The notes under the pieces were generated by a model. That model did no database searches. It was given only the letters and a program-made list of their open reading frames with translations, and was not told where the DNA came from. From contig OZ244987.1 of the NCBI GenBank assembly GCA_965223105.1, positions 558,001 to 622,000 on the forward strand: a stretch of 64,000 nucleotides of DNA, given 5' to 3'. The stretch is from JABDMH01 sp965223105. Its GTDB lineage: Bacteria; Bacteroidota; Bacteroidia; Chitinophagales; Saprospiraceae. How positions within the stretch are numbered: position 1 is the stretch's first letter; each line of letters starts with the position of its first letter. The position numbers and the translations under genes were made by a program. Below are positions 47,734 through 56,795 of this stretch, piece by piece.

Positions 47734-50295
47734 TTATAATATAATTTTTAATTGTTTGTTGCGCGTGGCATCAATAACGTTATTTTTCATTTCTACAGAG
47801 CTGCCATCGTCCAACATCAGTTTATGCACTTCCAGTCTCCCGTACTCAGCGTTGATAGAAACCTGCTCATCATCAACGACGCAATTTCCCCATGCTGAAC
47901 CATTGCTCCAAAAATAAGTTCCTGGTTTTGCAGTTATTGTAAAGTTTTTTTCGTGAGCATGGTAATTAAATTTACTGAAGGCCATTGGAGCCGACCAGCT
48001 TGCCATCGCCCTGGCATAAAAATGCCCACATTCAGGTTCGTCAAAGGGATTGCGTTTATTTCCATCATAACGGTCGCGAATGGCCTTGATACATTTCAAA
48101 CCATTCTCAACTTGTCCTTCATAAATCATTCCCACCGCTGCCGTGTATTCAAAACCTGACATGGATTCAGCCCAATATGGAAATGGAATCTTTAACCTGC
48201 CTTGTGGCCAACTCGACATGATTAATCCCGATTCTTTGCCCATCACATACGAACGCATGTTGTTGAATACATTCTCAAATTCTTCGATAAAGTTATTCCG
48301 CATAATGGTATGCAATGTGGTTTTTATATTTTCTTCTTTCGCTAAATAACCCAGTCCGCAAACATGAGCCATGTACTGGCCTGCCAGTTGATCTACAAGA
48401 CAACCTGACCCCAACTGATACCAAGGTATTTCAACGCTTGGATCGTTAACATCTAAAAATTCATCATAATTCTTTGGATTGGTAATTTTATGCTCGTAAT
48501 ATTCTCCATTAAAAAGGTTCTCATCAACCCATTTGCTACCGTTTTCAAAAAGCGTTTCGCATTTATTAGCAAACTTATTATCTCCCATTATTCTTGCCAT
48601 TTCAGCGCCGGCTTTTAATGCCCCAAAGTACCAGAATTGCATTTGTGGGTTAGGACCATAATAATCGACATCCATGGTGTTATGCTGTTTCCCCTCCTGA
48701 ATACCATCCTGGTTTCCATCCCAGCCACCTTCAATCCATGGATAAGACATAGCAAGTTTTACTTTGGGCCAGTGCTTTTTTAGGAACTCAATGTCGCCAC
48801 TCAACATCCAGTCGCGATAGAAACGCATTATAGTGCCCATTTGCCCGTCGGCTGCAGCAGTATGGTCGCCCTTATTGCTTTCCAATGGAAACTTTACCCG
48901 GTTCATCATGTGTCCTTTGTCACTAGTCCCATAAGTAAATTCTATATCACGCATTGTTTGAGCTAACTCACTGAAAAGGAAACTTGTTGCTGTTTCATAA
49001 TTCCAGACATGAGTACAACTTCCATAGCATGACCCCGTTTCATCCATGATCCCTTCCCAGCCAAGCAAGTGCCCTGAAGGGATTCGGAAAACCGTTTGTG
49101 AACGCATGCTGGTAAGGTTGAACAAAGCAGCTTCTTTCACAACATCAGGAATAGATGTATTCAGAAAGGTATTCACAAAATTGATCGTCTGTTGTTCATA
49201 ATCTCTCAGATTTTTCGCTTCTTTTTCAATAACATCCTTGGCGTTTACGTATTTTGTTGTGTAATAATTACCTATGGTCAAGTCTCCCGTGTCTAGTGAC
49301 CATCCTTTATTCCAGTCTTTGCGGTTAGGGAAATGCCAGGTCATATAAAATGTGAAAGTTATCGTTGAGTTAGCAAGTATTGTCTTTTTTACCGCCAAGG
49401 AAGCCATTGGGTTATTATCTACCAATCTGTCCTTATCCACCAATAATCCATCGTCACTTAAGTCATCCCAAAAATCTAAAATCGCATTGGCCCAATGGTT
49501 GGGAGTAGATGAGCGCCGATAGGTAATCTGCTGTACGTCAGGTGTTGTTAATGCAAATGTACCCCAGGCGGCATCATCTTTATCCACACCGTTACTTGTC
49601 ATGTAAATTCCGCTAACATCGGTCCCTTTCCAAAAACTATTTATATTTTCTTTTGCACCGATAGGGATAATGTCTCCTTTCCAGTTTTTCGTTGTTTTGC
49701 TGCCATCTATACCTATGAAATTTCGCAAAGTACCACAAACAGCAACATCCATTTCTTGGTTTGTATTGTTGGTTACTTCATATTTCAGAATGGCAATTGG
49801 AATACTACTGGCATCTACGTTGCCAGGAATTAGGGGATTAAAACCTTTTACCTTTACTGATACTGGGAGTAGGTTATCCTCCAGGTTCACCTGTCCGAAC
49901 GGATACGCACCATCAAAAGAAGCATGCGAAAAACGGGGCAAACCATGATGGTTTACTGGCCGGCCTTCATAATGCATAAATTCACTGGCATGTAAAGGCC
50001 CCAATAAGGCTTTTGCCATGGGTTTCTCATCGTGTTTTTTCACATAGATGGCAAAAAATGGTGCTTCGTTTCCAACCTCACAGGTATAAAAATTCATTCC
50101 AGGTTTGTTCATGACCTGCCAGTCACGAAGTTCTCCCCGGCCTCCCAAAGAAACAGTTCCAGTACCGATGCCACCCAAAGGAAGTGCTACATTGAGAAGA
50201 TGGTCTTCATTATAATGTTTTAGTACAGGCCATTCCTGCGCTGCTGGGGAGAAAGTACACAGCGAGATTGTGAATAAAACGAAGATTTGTTTCAT
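47734..50295 (-). CDS. GH116-family glycosidase (GBA2-like beta-glucosidase/beta-xylosidase)
   Basis: An 853-residue secreted protein (signal MKQIFVLFTISLCTFSPAAQ). The N-terminal domain has ALPLGGIGTGTVSLGGRGELRDWQ, diagnostic of GBA2/GH116. The catalytic (alpha/alpha)6 barrel contains MDETGSCYGSCTHVWNYETA (nucleophile Glu region) and HNTMDVDYYGPNPQMQFWY (acid/base Asp region). GH116 enzymes cleave beta-glucosides, beta-xylosides or GlcNAc. It lies on the minus strand inside the second PUL and seems AT-richer than neighbours. It probably trims glycan side chains in the periplasm. Confidence 0.9.
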   Translation of the reverse strand: MKQIFVLFTISLCTFSPAAQEWPVLKHYNEDHLLNVALPLGGIGTGTVSLGGRGELRDWQVMNKPGMNFYTCEVGNEAPFFAIYVKKHDEKPMAKALLGPLHASEFMHYEGRPVNHHGLPRFSHASFDGAYPFGQVNLEDNLLPVSVKVKGFNPLIPGNVDASSIPIAILKYEVTNNTNQEMDVAVCGTLRNFIGIDGSKTTKNWKGDIIPIGAKENINSFWKGTDVSGIYMTSNGVDKDDAAWGTFALTTPDVQQITYRRSSTPNHWANAILDFWDDLSDDGLLVDKDRLVDNNPMASLAVKKTILANSTITFTFYMTWHFPNRKDWNKGWSLDTGDLTIGNYYTTKYVNAKDVIEKEAKNLRDYEQQTINFVNTFLNTSIPDVVKEAALFNLTSMRSQTVFRIPSGHLLGWEGIMDETGSCYGSCTHVWNYETATSFLFSELAQTMRDIEFTYGTSDKGHMMNRVKFPLESNKGDHTAAADGQMGTIMRFYRDWMLSGDIEFLKKHWPKVKLAMSYPWIEGGWDGNQDGIQEGKQHNTMDVDYYGPNPQMQFWYFGALKAGAEMARIMGDNKFANKCETLFENGSKWVDENLFNGEYYEHKITNPKNYDEFLDVNDPSVEIPWYQLGSGCLVDQLAGQYMAHVCGLGYLAKEENIKTTLHTIMRNNFIEEFENVFNNMRSYVMGKESGLIMSSWPQGRLKIPFPYWAESMSGFEYTAAVGMIYEGQVENGLKCIKAIRDRYDGNKRNPFDEPECGHFYARAMASWSAPMAFSKFNYHAHEKNFTITAKPGTYFWSNGSAWGNCVVDDEQVSINAEYGRLEVHKLMLDDGSSVEMKNNVIDATRNKQLKIIL

Positions 50296-51442
50296 AATTT
50301 ATTTTAATGTATGTAGGAAGGGTCACTATGAACATCCTGAGAGCAGAAAAATAATTGAATTTATTACTCTAACCTTGCACTAAATGTATATTCGGGACGG
50401 ATCTATTAAGCGTAAATATTTATCACTCGTTTCTGTGCTTTCGCGAAGGCCATGGCACTGGCACGGCATTTCCAATCCGTCTATGATCCATTCATAATCA
50501 ATCTCAGACATCCATGTGGTCCAAAATAGTGAATATTTTCATACCCAGAGAAGCACCACCACTTAGCTGATCTGTCATCAGCCCATACAGCCGAACACAT
50601 AAACCAAGCGATCCAATCCTTTTTCCCCTGGCTGTAGGACAACGATGGTCTGAAAGGAGATCTCAAGCCATTGCGAACTTGAGGTGGTATTGAAAGGCCA
50701 ATGATTTGCACATCCTCAAGCCATTGATTCAATCCTAACCCGACTTGTTTACAACAAAATCGCTATCAGATCATGAGAATACCAGAGGAAAAGATGCTTA
50801 TCTATGACTAATTAGACCTGTAAATAAGATTCAAATATGAAAAATGCAACCTGAGAGACGATGAAGGATCTAAGATTTGGAGGGAGGGCATCAACATGCG
50901 AGGCCATCCTTAGTCTTCTTGTCAACCAACATCCTGACAATCACAAACTGATCACACAGCGGATCGATTCTGGACTACTTTACAGGTCCAACAAAATAAT
51001 GGACTTGTTTATCAGACTCAGCAAGCTGCGTTACCGGGACAACTAAAAGGATAAAGACTACTCATTGCGTGCGCGAAAGCTGAAGAATAGACATTATTAC
51101 TGGGTAAGAGCGTGGGTACCACCTTGTCAACTCCATCCAAAGTAGAGATAATGGAGTGTTCATCTTTTCCTAAATCCAGAAATAGGACTTGTATTTGCTC
51201 GGTTGGGGCCAATGCAATCATCTGATACTTCCTACCATTTCTAATTACTTATCTTACGGCTTTTGGAGTAAATGCGTTTGCTTAAAGCGGACCAAACTGC
51301 TCGCTTAGCTGAAATGTATGCGACCTGAGCTTACCCATTCTTTAAAGCTCCATGCCGGATTACGCATGCAGTCCTTAGAGTTAACGGCAAGCAGAAAAGG
51401 AGATTACAACATAAATTTTTTTCAAACGGAGGATAAAAAAAT
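50296..51442. other. Gene-poor 1.1-kb stretch
   Basis: No convincing gene. Several short frames exist (for example minus 50481-50732, plus 50861-51046, minus 51018-51221) with partly protein-like composition but no motif or recognised family. The reading seems to jump between frames around 50400-50720, which could reflect a decayed gene. The segment separates the minus-strand GH116 from the plus-strand genes to its right and should hold the promoters for both sides. Confidence 0.45.
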
Positions 51443-52093
51443 ATGACAGAAGAAGAAAGCCGAGAATTAGAAAGACAATTAAGTTGTCCTGAAGGTACAT
51501 TTGGAATTGAGATCGGAAAGCATATGAATAAATTCAATATGGGAATGACATTGAATACAATCAGTTTTCTCGAAATCGAAGATGAAAATAGTGTATTGGA
51601 ATTGGGTCATGGCAATTGTGGACACTTTCACGAATTAATTAAGACTGCAAAAGAAGTCAAGTATCATGGGTTAGAAATTTCAGAAGCGATGTGGAATGTG
51701 TCGCACAACACAATTTCAAGCAAACAAGCAAAATTTGGACTTTATGACGGTGAAGAGATACCCTATGATGACAATTTCTTCCATAAGGTAATGAGTGTAA
51801 ATACAATATATTTTTGGTCAGACCCCAATAAACTAATTAGCGAAATTGAAAGAACCTTAAGACCCAACGGGGATTGTGTCTTGACTTTTGGCAACAGAGA
51901 GAATATGCGTAAGTCTCCATTTGTTGGTAAACTGTTTCGGCTTTATGGAAAGAATGAAATTAAGGACCTTGTAAAAAATTCAAACTTTGCCATTGTTGGA
52001 TTTAAGGATGTTGTAGAGGAACTAATAAACATGAAAGGTGAGCCCAGCAAAAGAAAGTACACAATGGTAAAATTACGTAAAGTAGCAAACTGA
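51443..52093 (+). CDS. Class I SAM-dependent methyltransferase
   Basis: A 216-residue methyltransferase. SAM motif I is VLELGHGNCGHFHEL, the acidic residue after strand 2 is in KYHGLEIS, and motif II/III-type segments are IPYDDNFFHKVMSVNTIYFW and EIERTLRPNGDCVLTF. This matches the Methyltransf_11 group. It has an unusually good Shine-Dalgarno (GGAGG about 10 bp before the ATG) and visibly AT-rich codons compared with its neighbours, possible signs of transfer. The substrate is unknown, and a link to the PUL is not evident. Confidence 0.85.
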   Translation: MTEEESRELERQLSCPEGTFGIEIGKHMNKFNMGMTLNTISFLEIEDENSVLELGHGNCGHFHELIKTAKEVKYHGLEISEAMWNVSHNTISSKQAKFGLYDGEEIPYDDNFFHKVMSVNTIYFWSDPNKLISEIERTLRPNGDCVLTFGNRENMRKSPFVGKLFRLYGKNEIKDLVKNSNFAIVGFKDVVEELINMKGEPSKRKYTMVKLRKVAN

Positions 52094-52227
52094 AAAATAA
52101 AACGAAAGCTATCAAAGCATGAAATCAATAAAATTTAAATTGAAAAGCAGCCAGCCGCAAAAAGGTGCGGATGAGATCCATTGTATCCAATGGATAAAAA
52201 TGGTAATTGAGAACCTGTAGAGTTTTT

Positions 52228-53619
52228 ATGTTTGCCAGAGAAACATACGTAAATCGACGTAAGGTATTAAAGGAAAGGATCGAAAAGGGTTTGATCTTGT
52301 TCTTTGGCAACGAGGAGTCACCGATGAACTATCCCGATAATACTTACCACTTCAGGCAGGATAGTACGTTTCTCTACTATTTCGGTGTTCAACGTCCGGG
52401 TTTGACAGCCATACTGGATATTGATAACGACCTCGAGGTCATCTTTGGTGACGAATATTCTATTGAGGACACCGTCTGGCGAGGACCGCAGGCTACCATT
52501 GTGGAAATGGCTGATGCCATTGGAGTAGAAAAAGTTAAGCCCTATCAAGATCTTTATTCAATCCTCGATCAGGCCACACATGGCCATAGAATGATTCATT
52601 TCTTACCTCTATATCGGCCAGAAAATAAGATCAAACTTCAGGAATTATTGGGTATTGCACCAAGGGAAATTGCCACCCATTTTTCGATAGACTTGGTTCT
52701 GGCCGTAATTGCTCAGCGCGAGATAAAGACCAGTGAAGAAATTGCTGAATTAGAAAAGGCCGTCGACGTTTCTGTTGATATGCATATCGCTGCAATAAGG
52801 ACAGCTAGGCCCGGAATGTCCGAGGCTGACGTGGCCGCCAAAATCCGAAGCGTGGCCACAACTGCTGGAGGCACGGTTTCATTTCCAATTATTGCAACGA
52901 TAAATGGTCAAACCTTGCATAATCACGATCATGGAAATACCATCAGTGAGGGCGACTTGTTTCTAGTGGATGCTGGTTTTGAAAGTAGGATGTGTTATGC
53001 CGGTGATTTATCGAGTACTTTTCCGGTCAGTAAACGATTCACGGCCGAACAGAAGGAGATATACCAGTTGACGCTAGATGCTCACCAGAGCGCTATTGAT
53101 GCATTGGGATTGGGTGTTTCCTTCAGAGATGTGCACCTGGCCGCCTGCTTCACCATCTTTGATGGACTGAGATCAATGGGTTTTACACGGGGAAATACTG
53201 CCGATGCGGTCGAAGCCGGTGCCCATGCTTTGTTTTTCCCCTGTGGTACCGGGCACATGATGGGTTTGGATGTGCATGATATGGAGGATCTGGGTGAAAT
53301 CTGGGTGGGCTATGATGGGCAGCCGAAAAGCAGCCAATTTGGTTTAAAATCGCTGCGATTGGCCAAACCATTGCAGGAGGGACATGTCTTTACTATTGAA
53401 CCTGGAATTTATTTTATACCGGAATTGATTGATTTATGGCGATCAGAGAATAAATGTGGGGAATTCATAAATTGGGAGAAGGTAAACAACTATCGAGATT
53501 TTGGTGGTATCAGGAATGAAGAGAATTTTGTGATGACGAGAAATGGAGCGCATTTATTGGGGAAGCAGAAGCCCAAAACCATCGAGGAGATCGAGTCCCT
53601 TAGAGCAGAAGTTTATTAG
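52228..53619 (+). CDS. Xaa-Pro aminopeptidase (M24B, PepP-like)
   Basis: The start at 52228 (MFARETYVNRRKVLKERI) is the first ATG matching the family; the frame opens at a TTG seven codons earlier. The 463-residue enzyme has the aminopeptidase P N-terminal domain (FRQDSTFLYYFGVQRPGLTAIL) and a pita-bread catalytic domain with five metal ligands: FLVDAGFE and YAGDLSSTF (Asp, Asp), GTGHMMGLDVHD (His), FTIEPGIYF (Glu) and GGIRNEENFVMT (Glu). It removes N-terminal residues before proline, in the cytosol. The sulfatase start follows its stop by 25 bp, so they share a transcript despite unrelated roles. Confidence 0.93.
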   Translation: MFARETYVNRRKVLKERIEKGLILFFGNEESPMNYPDNTYHFRQDSTFLYYFGVQRPGLTAILDIDNDLEVIFGDEYSIEDTVWRGPQATIVEMADAIGVEKVKPYQDLYSILDQATHGHRMIHFLPLYRPENKIKLQELLGIAPREIATHFSIDLVLAVIAQREIKTSEEIAELEKAVDVSVDMHIAAIRTARPGMSEADVAAKIRSVATTAGGTVSFPIIATINGQTLHNHDHGNTISEGDLFLVDAGFESRMCYAGDLSSTFPVSKRFTAEQKEIYQLTLDAHQSAIDALGLGVSFRDVHLAACFTIFDGLRSMGFTRGNTADAVEAGAHALFFPCGTGHMMGLDVHDMEDLGEIWVGYDGQPKSSQFGLKSLRLAKPLQEGHVFTIEPGIYFIPELIDLWRSENKCGEFINWEKVNNYRDFGGIRNEENFVMTRNGAHLLGKQKPKTIEEIESLRAEVY

Positions 53620-53644
53620 CTTCTTTATATACATCCCTTTAGGT

Positions 53645-55078
53645 ATGACCGGGAAATTCTTACTTGCGCTAAGTGCCTTAATGTTTTGTCAGGTCTTGAC
53701 TATTGGTACCTGCTGGGCACAAGATAAACCCAATATTGTTTTTATCCTTATAGATGACCTGGGATGGACCGACCTGGGTTATATGGGATCGGAATACTAT
53801 GAAACGCCTAATATTGACCGGTTGGCTAATGGAGGTATGATATTCACCGATGCTTATGCCAATGCAGCCAACTGTGCGCCTACCCGTGCTAGTCTTTTGA
53901 GTGGGCAGTATTCACCTCGGCATGGAGTGTATACTGTTGGTGATCCCGCCCGTGGTAATTCCAAAGATCGTCGACTGATACCGATAGAAAATTCCCGTAA
54001 GATTTCTCTAGACAAAATTACTATTGCTGAAGCCCTGGAACCGGCCGGATACGTCAGTGCAGCCATCGGGAAATGGCACATTGGGAATAGTCCAAGTGAG
54101 CAGGGCTTTGATTTTCATATCGATCGGAATGAGATGCAGGTGAGGGGACATTTGAGGGAGAACGGAGATTATTTGACTGATTTATTAACCAATGAAGCCA
54201 TTGGGTTCATCAAGCGAAATAATCCCTTAGAAACCCGTAAACCATTCTTTTTATACCTGTCGCATCACGCCGTACACACACCAATTCAGGCCAAGAAGGA
54301 ATTTATCGGAGACTTTGATGCTAAACCCAGCGACGGATGCCACAATCATACGACCTATGCTGCCATGATAAAGAGTGTGGATGAAAGTGTGGCACGAATT
54401 AATCATACACTGGAGGAGTTGGGTCTCAGCGAAAACACCATAATCATATTTTTCTCAGATAACGGCGGTCATGGTACCTATACATGTCAAAAACCGCTGC
54501 GTGGAGGTAAGGGTATGTTTTACGAGGGAGGAATCCGTGTACCCATGTTCGTGTATTGGCCAGGCACAGTGAAGGGTGGGTCCCAATGTGATGTTCCCGT
54601 GATCAGCACTGATTTCTATCCAACTTTTCTCCACCTTGCAGGAGCCAATATCCCAGATAATTATGTTTTAGACGGGATCAGCATCCATCGTTTATTACGA
54701 GGAGGGAAAGTTTTAAGAAGGAAAGCCCTTTACTGGCATTTTCCTGCTTACTTACAATCATACCAAGGACTTCGAGATCATTCAAGAGATTCGATTTTTA
54801 GGACCAGACCGGTCAGTGTGATTCGCGAAGGAAGATGGAAGTTGCTGATGTTTCATGAAGAATGGGTTTTGGATGGTGGGGACAATGAAATGAAGGACAA
54901 TAATTCCGTTGAATTATATGACCTTAAGAGAGATTTGGCCGAATCAGTGGATCTGAGTAAAGTCAGATTGAAAAAATGCAATAAACTTTTACAAAAGCTC
55001 ATGGCTTGGCAGCTTGCTGTGAATGCACCCATTCCACTAGAATCCAATCAAGAATATCTTTCACATCATGTTCGCTGA
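53645..55078 (+). CDS. Secreted formylglycine-dependent sulfatase
   Basis: The start at 53645 gives a signal peptide ending TCWAQ; earlier frame starts overlap the aminopeptidase gene. The 477-residue enzyme has NIVFILIDDLGWTDLGYMGS (metal Asp pair) and the signature ANCAPTRASLLSGQYSPRHGVY (C-A-P-T-R, Cys77). IGKWHIGN, FFLYLSHHAVHTPIQAKKEF and FFSDNGGHGTYTCQKPLRGGKGMFYEGGIR complete the active site. The last segments resemble arylsulfatase A-like sulfatases common in marine PULs. It is the only sulfatase of the second PUL in this window. Confidence 0.93.
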   Translation: MTGKFLLALSALMFCQVLTIGTCWAQDKPNIVFILIDDLGWTDLGYMGSEYYETPNIDRLANGGMIFTDAYANAANCAPTRASLLSGQYSPRHGVYTVGDPARGNSKDRRLIPIENSRKISLDKITIAEALEPAGYVSAAIGKWHIGNSPSEQGFDFHIDRNEMQVRGHLRENGDYLTDLLTNEAIGFIKRNNPLETRKPFFLYLSHHAVHTPIQAKKEFIGDFDAKPSDGCHNHTTYAAMIKSVDESVARINHTLEELGLSENTIIIFFSDNGGHGTYTCQKPLRGGKGMFYEGGIRVPMFVYWPGTVKGGSQCDVPVISTDFYPTFLHLAGANIPDNYVLDGISIHRLLRGGKVLRRKALYWHFPAYLQSYQGLRDHSRDSIFRTRPVSVIREGRWKLLMFHEEWVLDGGDNEMKDNNSVELYDLKRDLAESVDLSKVRLKKCNKLLQKLMAWQLAVNAPIPLESNQEYLSHHVR

Positions 55079-55296
55079 ATAGATCCCTTGTGTCTACCTA
55101 TTTGTGGGTATCTGGGCCTTTACCTCATCAAGGTGTCATTTCTCTTTCAATGATTTGAGTATCGATCAAAATAATTGCCTTTATAGAGGTAGAGGGATTG
55201 GGTGAAATACCATTGAAATTACGTCCAATATTTGAATCAAACTCATGCTGTGTATATTGCAGAAAGGATCTGGGTCTTGGGCAAAACATTCATAAG

Positions 55297-56685
55297 ATGA
55301 AAGAAAACCATTGGAAACGACGTGACTTAATAAAATCATTGGGATTTACAGCATTGGGCACTCCACTGATCGGCAGTCAAAAGGCTGAAAATCCGGATCG
55401 ACAAATGCTGGTACCAGCGATCCAAAGAACCGATTTTAAGCCGGATCGTCCGGTTGAGGTGATCGTTTTGGGTGCTGGTGGAAGGGGTTGGTTGGCTTAT
55501 GGATCATACGGCTTAAAATTCCCTGATGAATTGAAAGTTGTGGGTGTTGCTGAACCTATTCCCTACCGCAGAGAGCGCATGGCTAAGGCTTATGACATAC
55601 CCAAAGAGAGACAATTTGTCACTTGGGAAGACGCTTTTGAAGTGCCCAAATTTGCGGATGCCATTTTTATCACCACTCCCGATCATTTGCATTACGGACC
55701 AGCCATGGTCGGCTTAGAGATGGGTTATGATCTCCTGCTGGAGAAGGCCATTGCTCAATCCTGGCAAGAATGTAACGACATCCTTCAGCTTGCTGTGCAA
55801 AAAGAGGCCATTGTAGCAGTTTGCCATGTGCTACGCTACACACCTTATTTTCGTAAGATCAAGGAGTTAATAGATACCAGGGCCATCGGTGAGGTCATTA
55901 GTGTACAACATTTGGAACCTATTGGCCGGGTACACATGGCCCACTCATTCGTACGGGGCAATTGGCGAAATTCTAAGGAATCCAATCCAATCATTCTCTC
56001 CAAGTCTTGCCACGATACCGATATTCTGAGGTGGCTGATTGGGAAACCCTGCCAAAGGGTATCGTCGCTCGGGTCTTTAACCATCTTCAAGGGAGATCGG
56101 GCTCCAGCTGGATCCACAGCTCGCTGCACGGGAGGTTGTGCAGTAGAACGGCAGTGTCCATATTCGGCGATTAGAATTTACCGGGAGAATCGCGGTTGGC
56201 TACATCACCTCAATCTGGAGGAGGTAAATGACGAAACGATAACCCGTGAGTTAGAACACGGTCCATATGGAAGATGTGTTTACCGCTGCGACAATGATGT
56301 CGTTGACCATCAAATATCAAACTTCGAATTTGAAGGAGGCATTACTGCCGCTTTTTCCATGGAGGCACACACACAGTATGGAGGCAGAAGGACGCGTATT
56401 TTTGGTACTGAAGGCGACCTCATTGGAGATGAACAAACACTCACCATAAACCACAGCATGAGTGGCGAGCCTGAGATCTGGCATGTGGGTCAGGCGGAAG
56501 CTTTGTCCTCCGGACATGGTGGAGGTGATCATGGGCTGGTCCATGACTTTGTAAGGGCCGTCAGTACACACAATCCAGATTTACTTACCTCGACCATTCA
56601 AGCGTCTATGGAAAGTCATTTGATGGGGTTTCAAGCCGAAGAATCCCGACTGAGTGGTGGTGAGGTTAAGTCAGTAGTGATGTAG
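55297..56685 (+). CDS. Tat-exported Gfo/Idh/MocA-family protein with Cys cluster
   Basis: The start at 55297 places a twin-arginine signal at the N-terminus (MKENHWKRRDLIKSLGFTALG). The 462-residue protein has a Rossmann motif (VIVLGAGGRGWLAYG), ITTPDHLHYGPAMVGLEMGYDLLLEKAIA with the catalytic Lys, and KSCHDTDILRWLIG. A distinctive cysteine cluster, RCTGGCAVERQCPYSA, and later GRCVYRCDNDVVDHQ, could bind a metal between the two lobes. Relatives act on sugars, in some families cleaving glycosidic bonds by an NAD redox mechanism. Its place between a sulfatase and a GH95-like enzyme supports periplasmic sugar processing. Confidence 0.87.
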   Translation: MKENHWKRRDLIKSLGFTALGTPLIGSQKAENPDRQMLVPAIQRTDFKPDRPVEVIVLGAGGRGWLAYGSYGLKFPDELKVVGVAEPIPYRRERMAKAYDIPKERQFVTWEDAFEVPKFADAIFITTPDHLHYGPAMVGLEMGYDLLLEKAIAQSWQECNDILQLAVQKEAIVAVCHVLRYTPYFRKIKELIDTRAIGEVISVQHLEPIGRVHMAHSFVRGNWRNSKESNPIILSKSCHDTDILRWLIGKPCQRVSSLGSLTIFKGDRAPAGSTARCTGGCAVERQCPYSAIRIYRENRGWLHHLNLEEVNDETITRELEHGPYGRCVYRCDNDVVDHQISNFEFEGGITAAFSMEAHTQYGGRRTRIFGTEGDLIGDEQTLTINHSMSGEPEIWHVGQAEALSSGHGGGDHGLVHDFVRAVSTHNPDLLTSTIQASMESHLMGFQAEESRLSGGEVKSVVM

Positions 56686-56795
56686 TATTAATAGACCACC
56701 CAGAACGACATCAGGGATGGGATCTCCAGTCGTTTGATTTTTATTCGATTTTCATCTTGAAAGCAATTTTTTTGTGTTCCATTTTATGCCGGCAT

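Noticed and set aside
50481..51221. Small genes in the gene-poor stretch
   Set aside because: The short frames overlap on both strands, none has a family motif, and the apparent reading shifts between frames.
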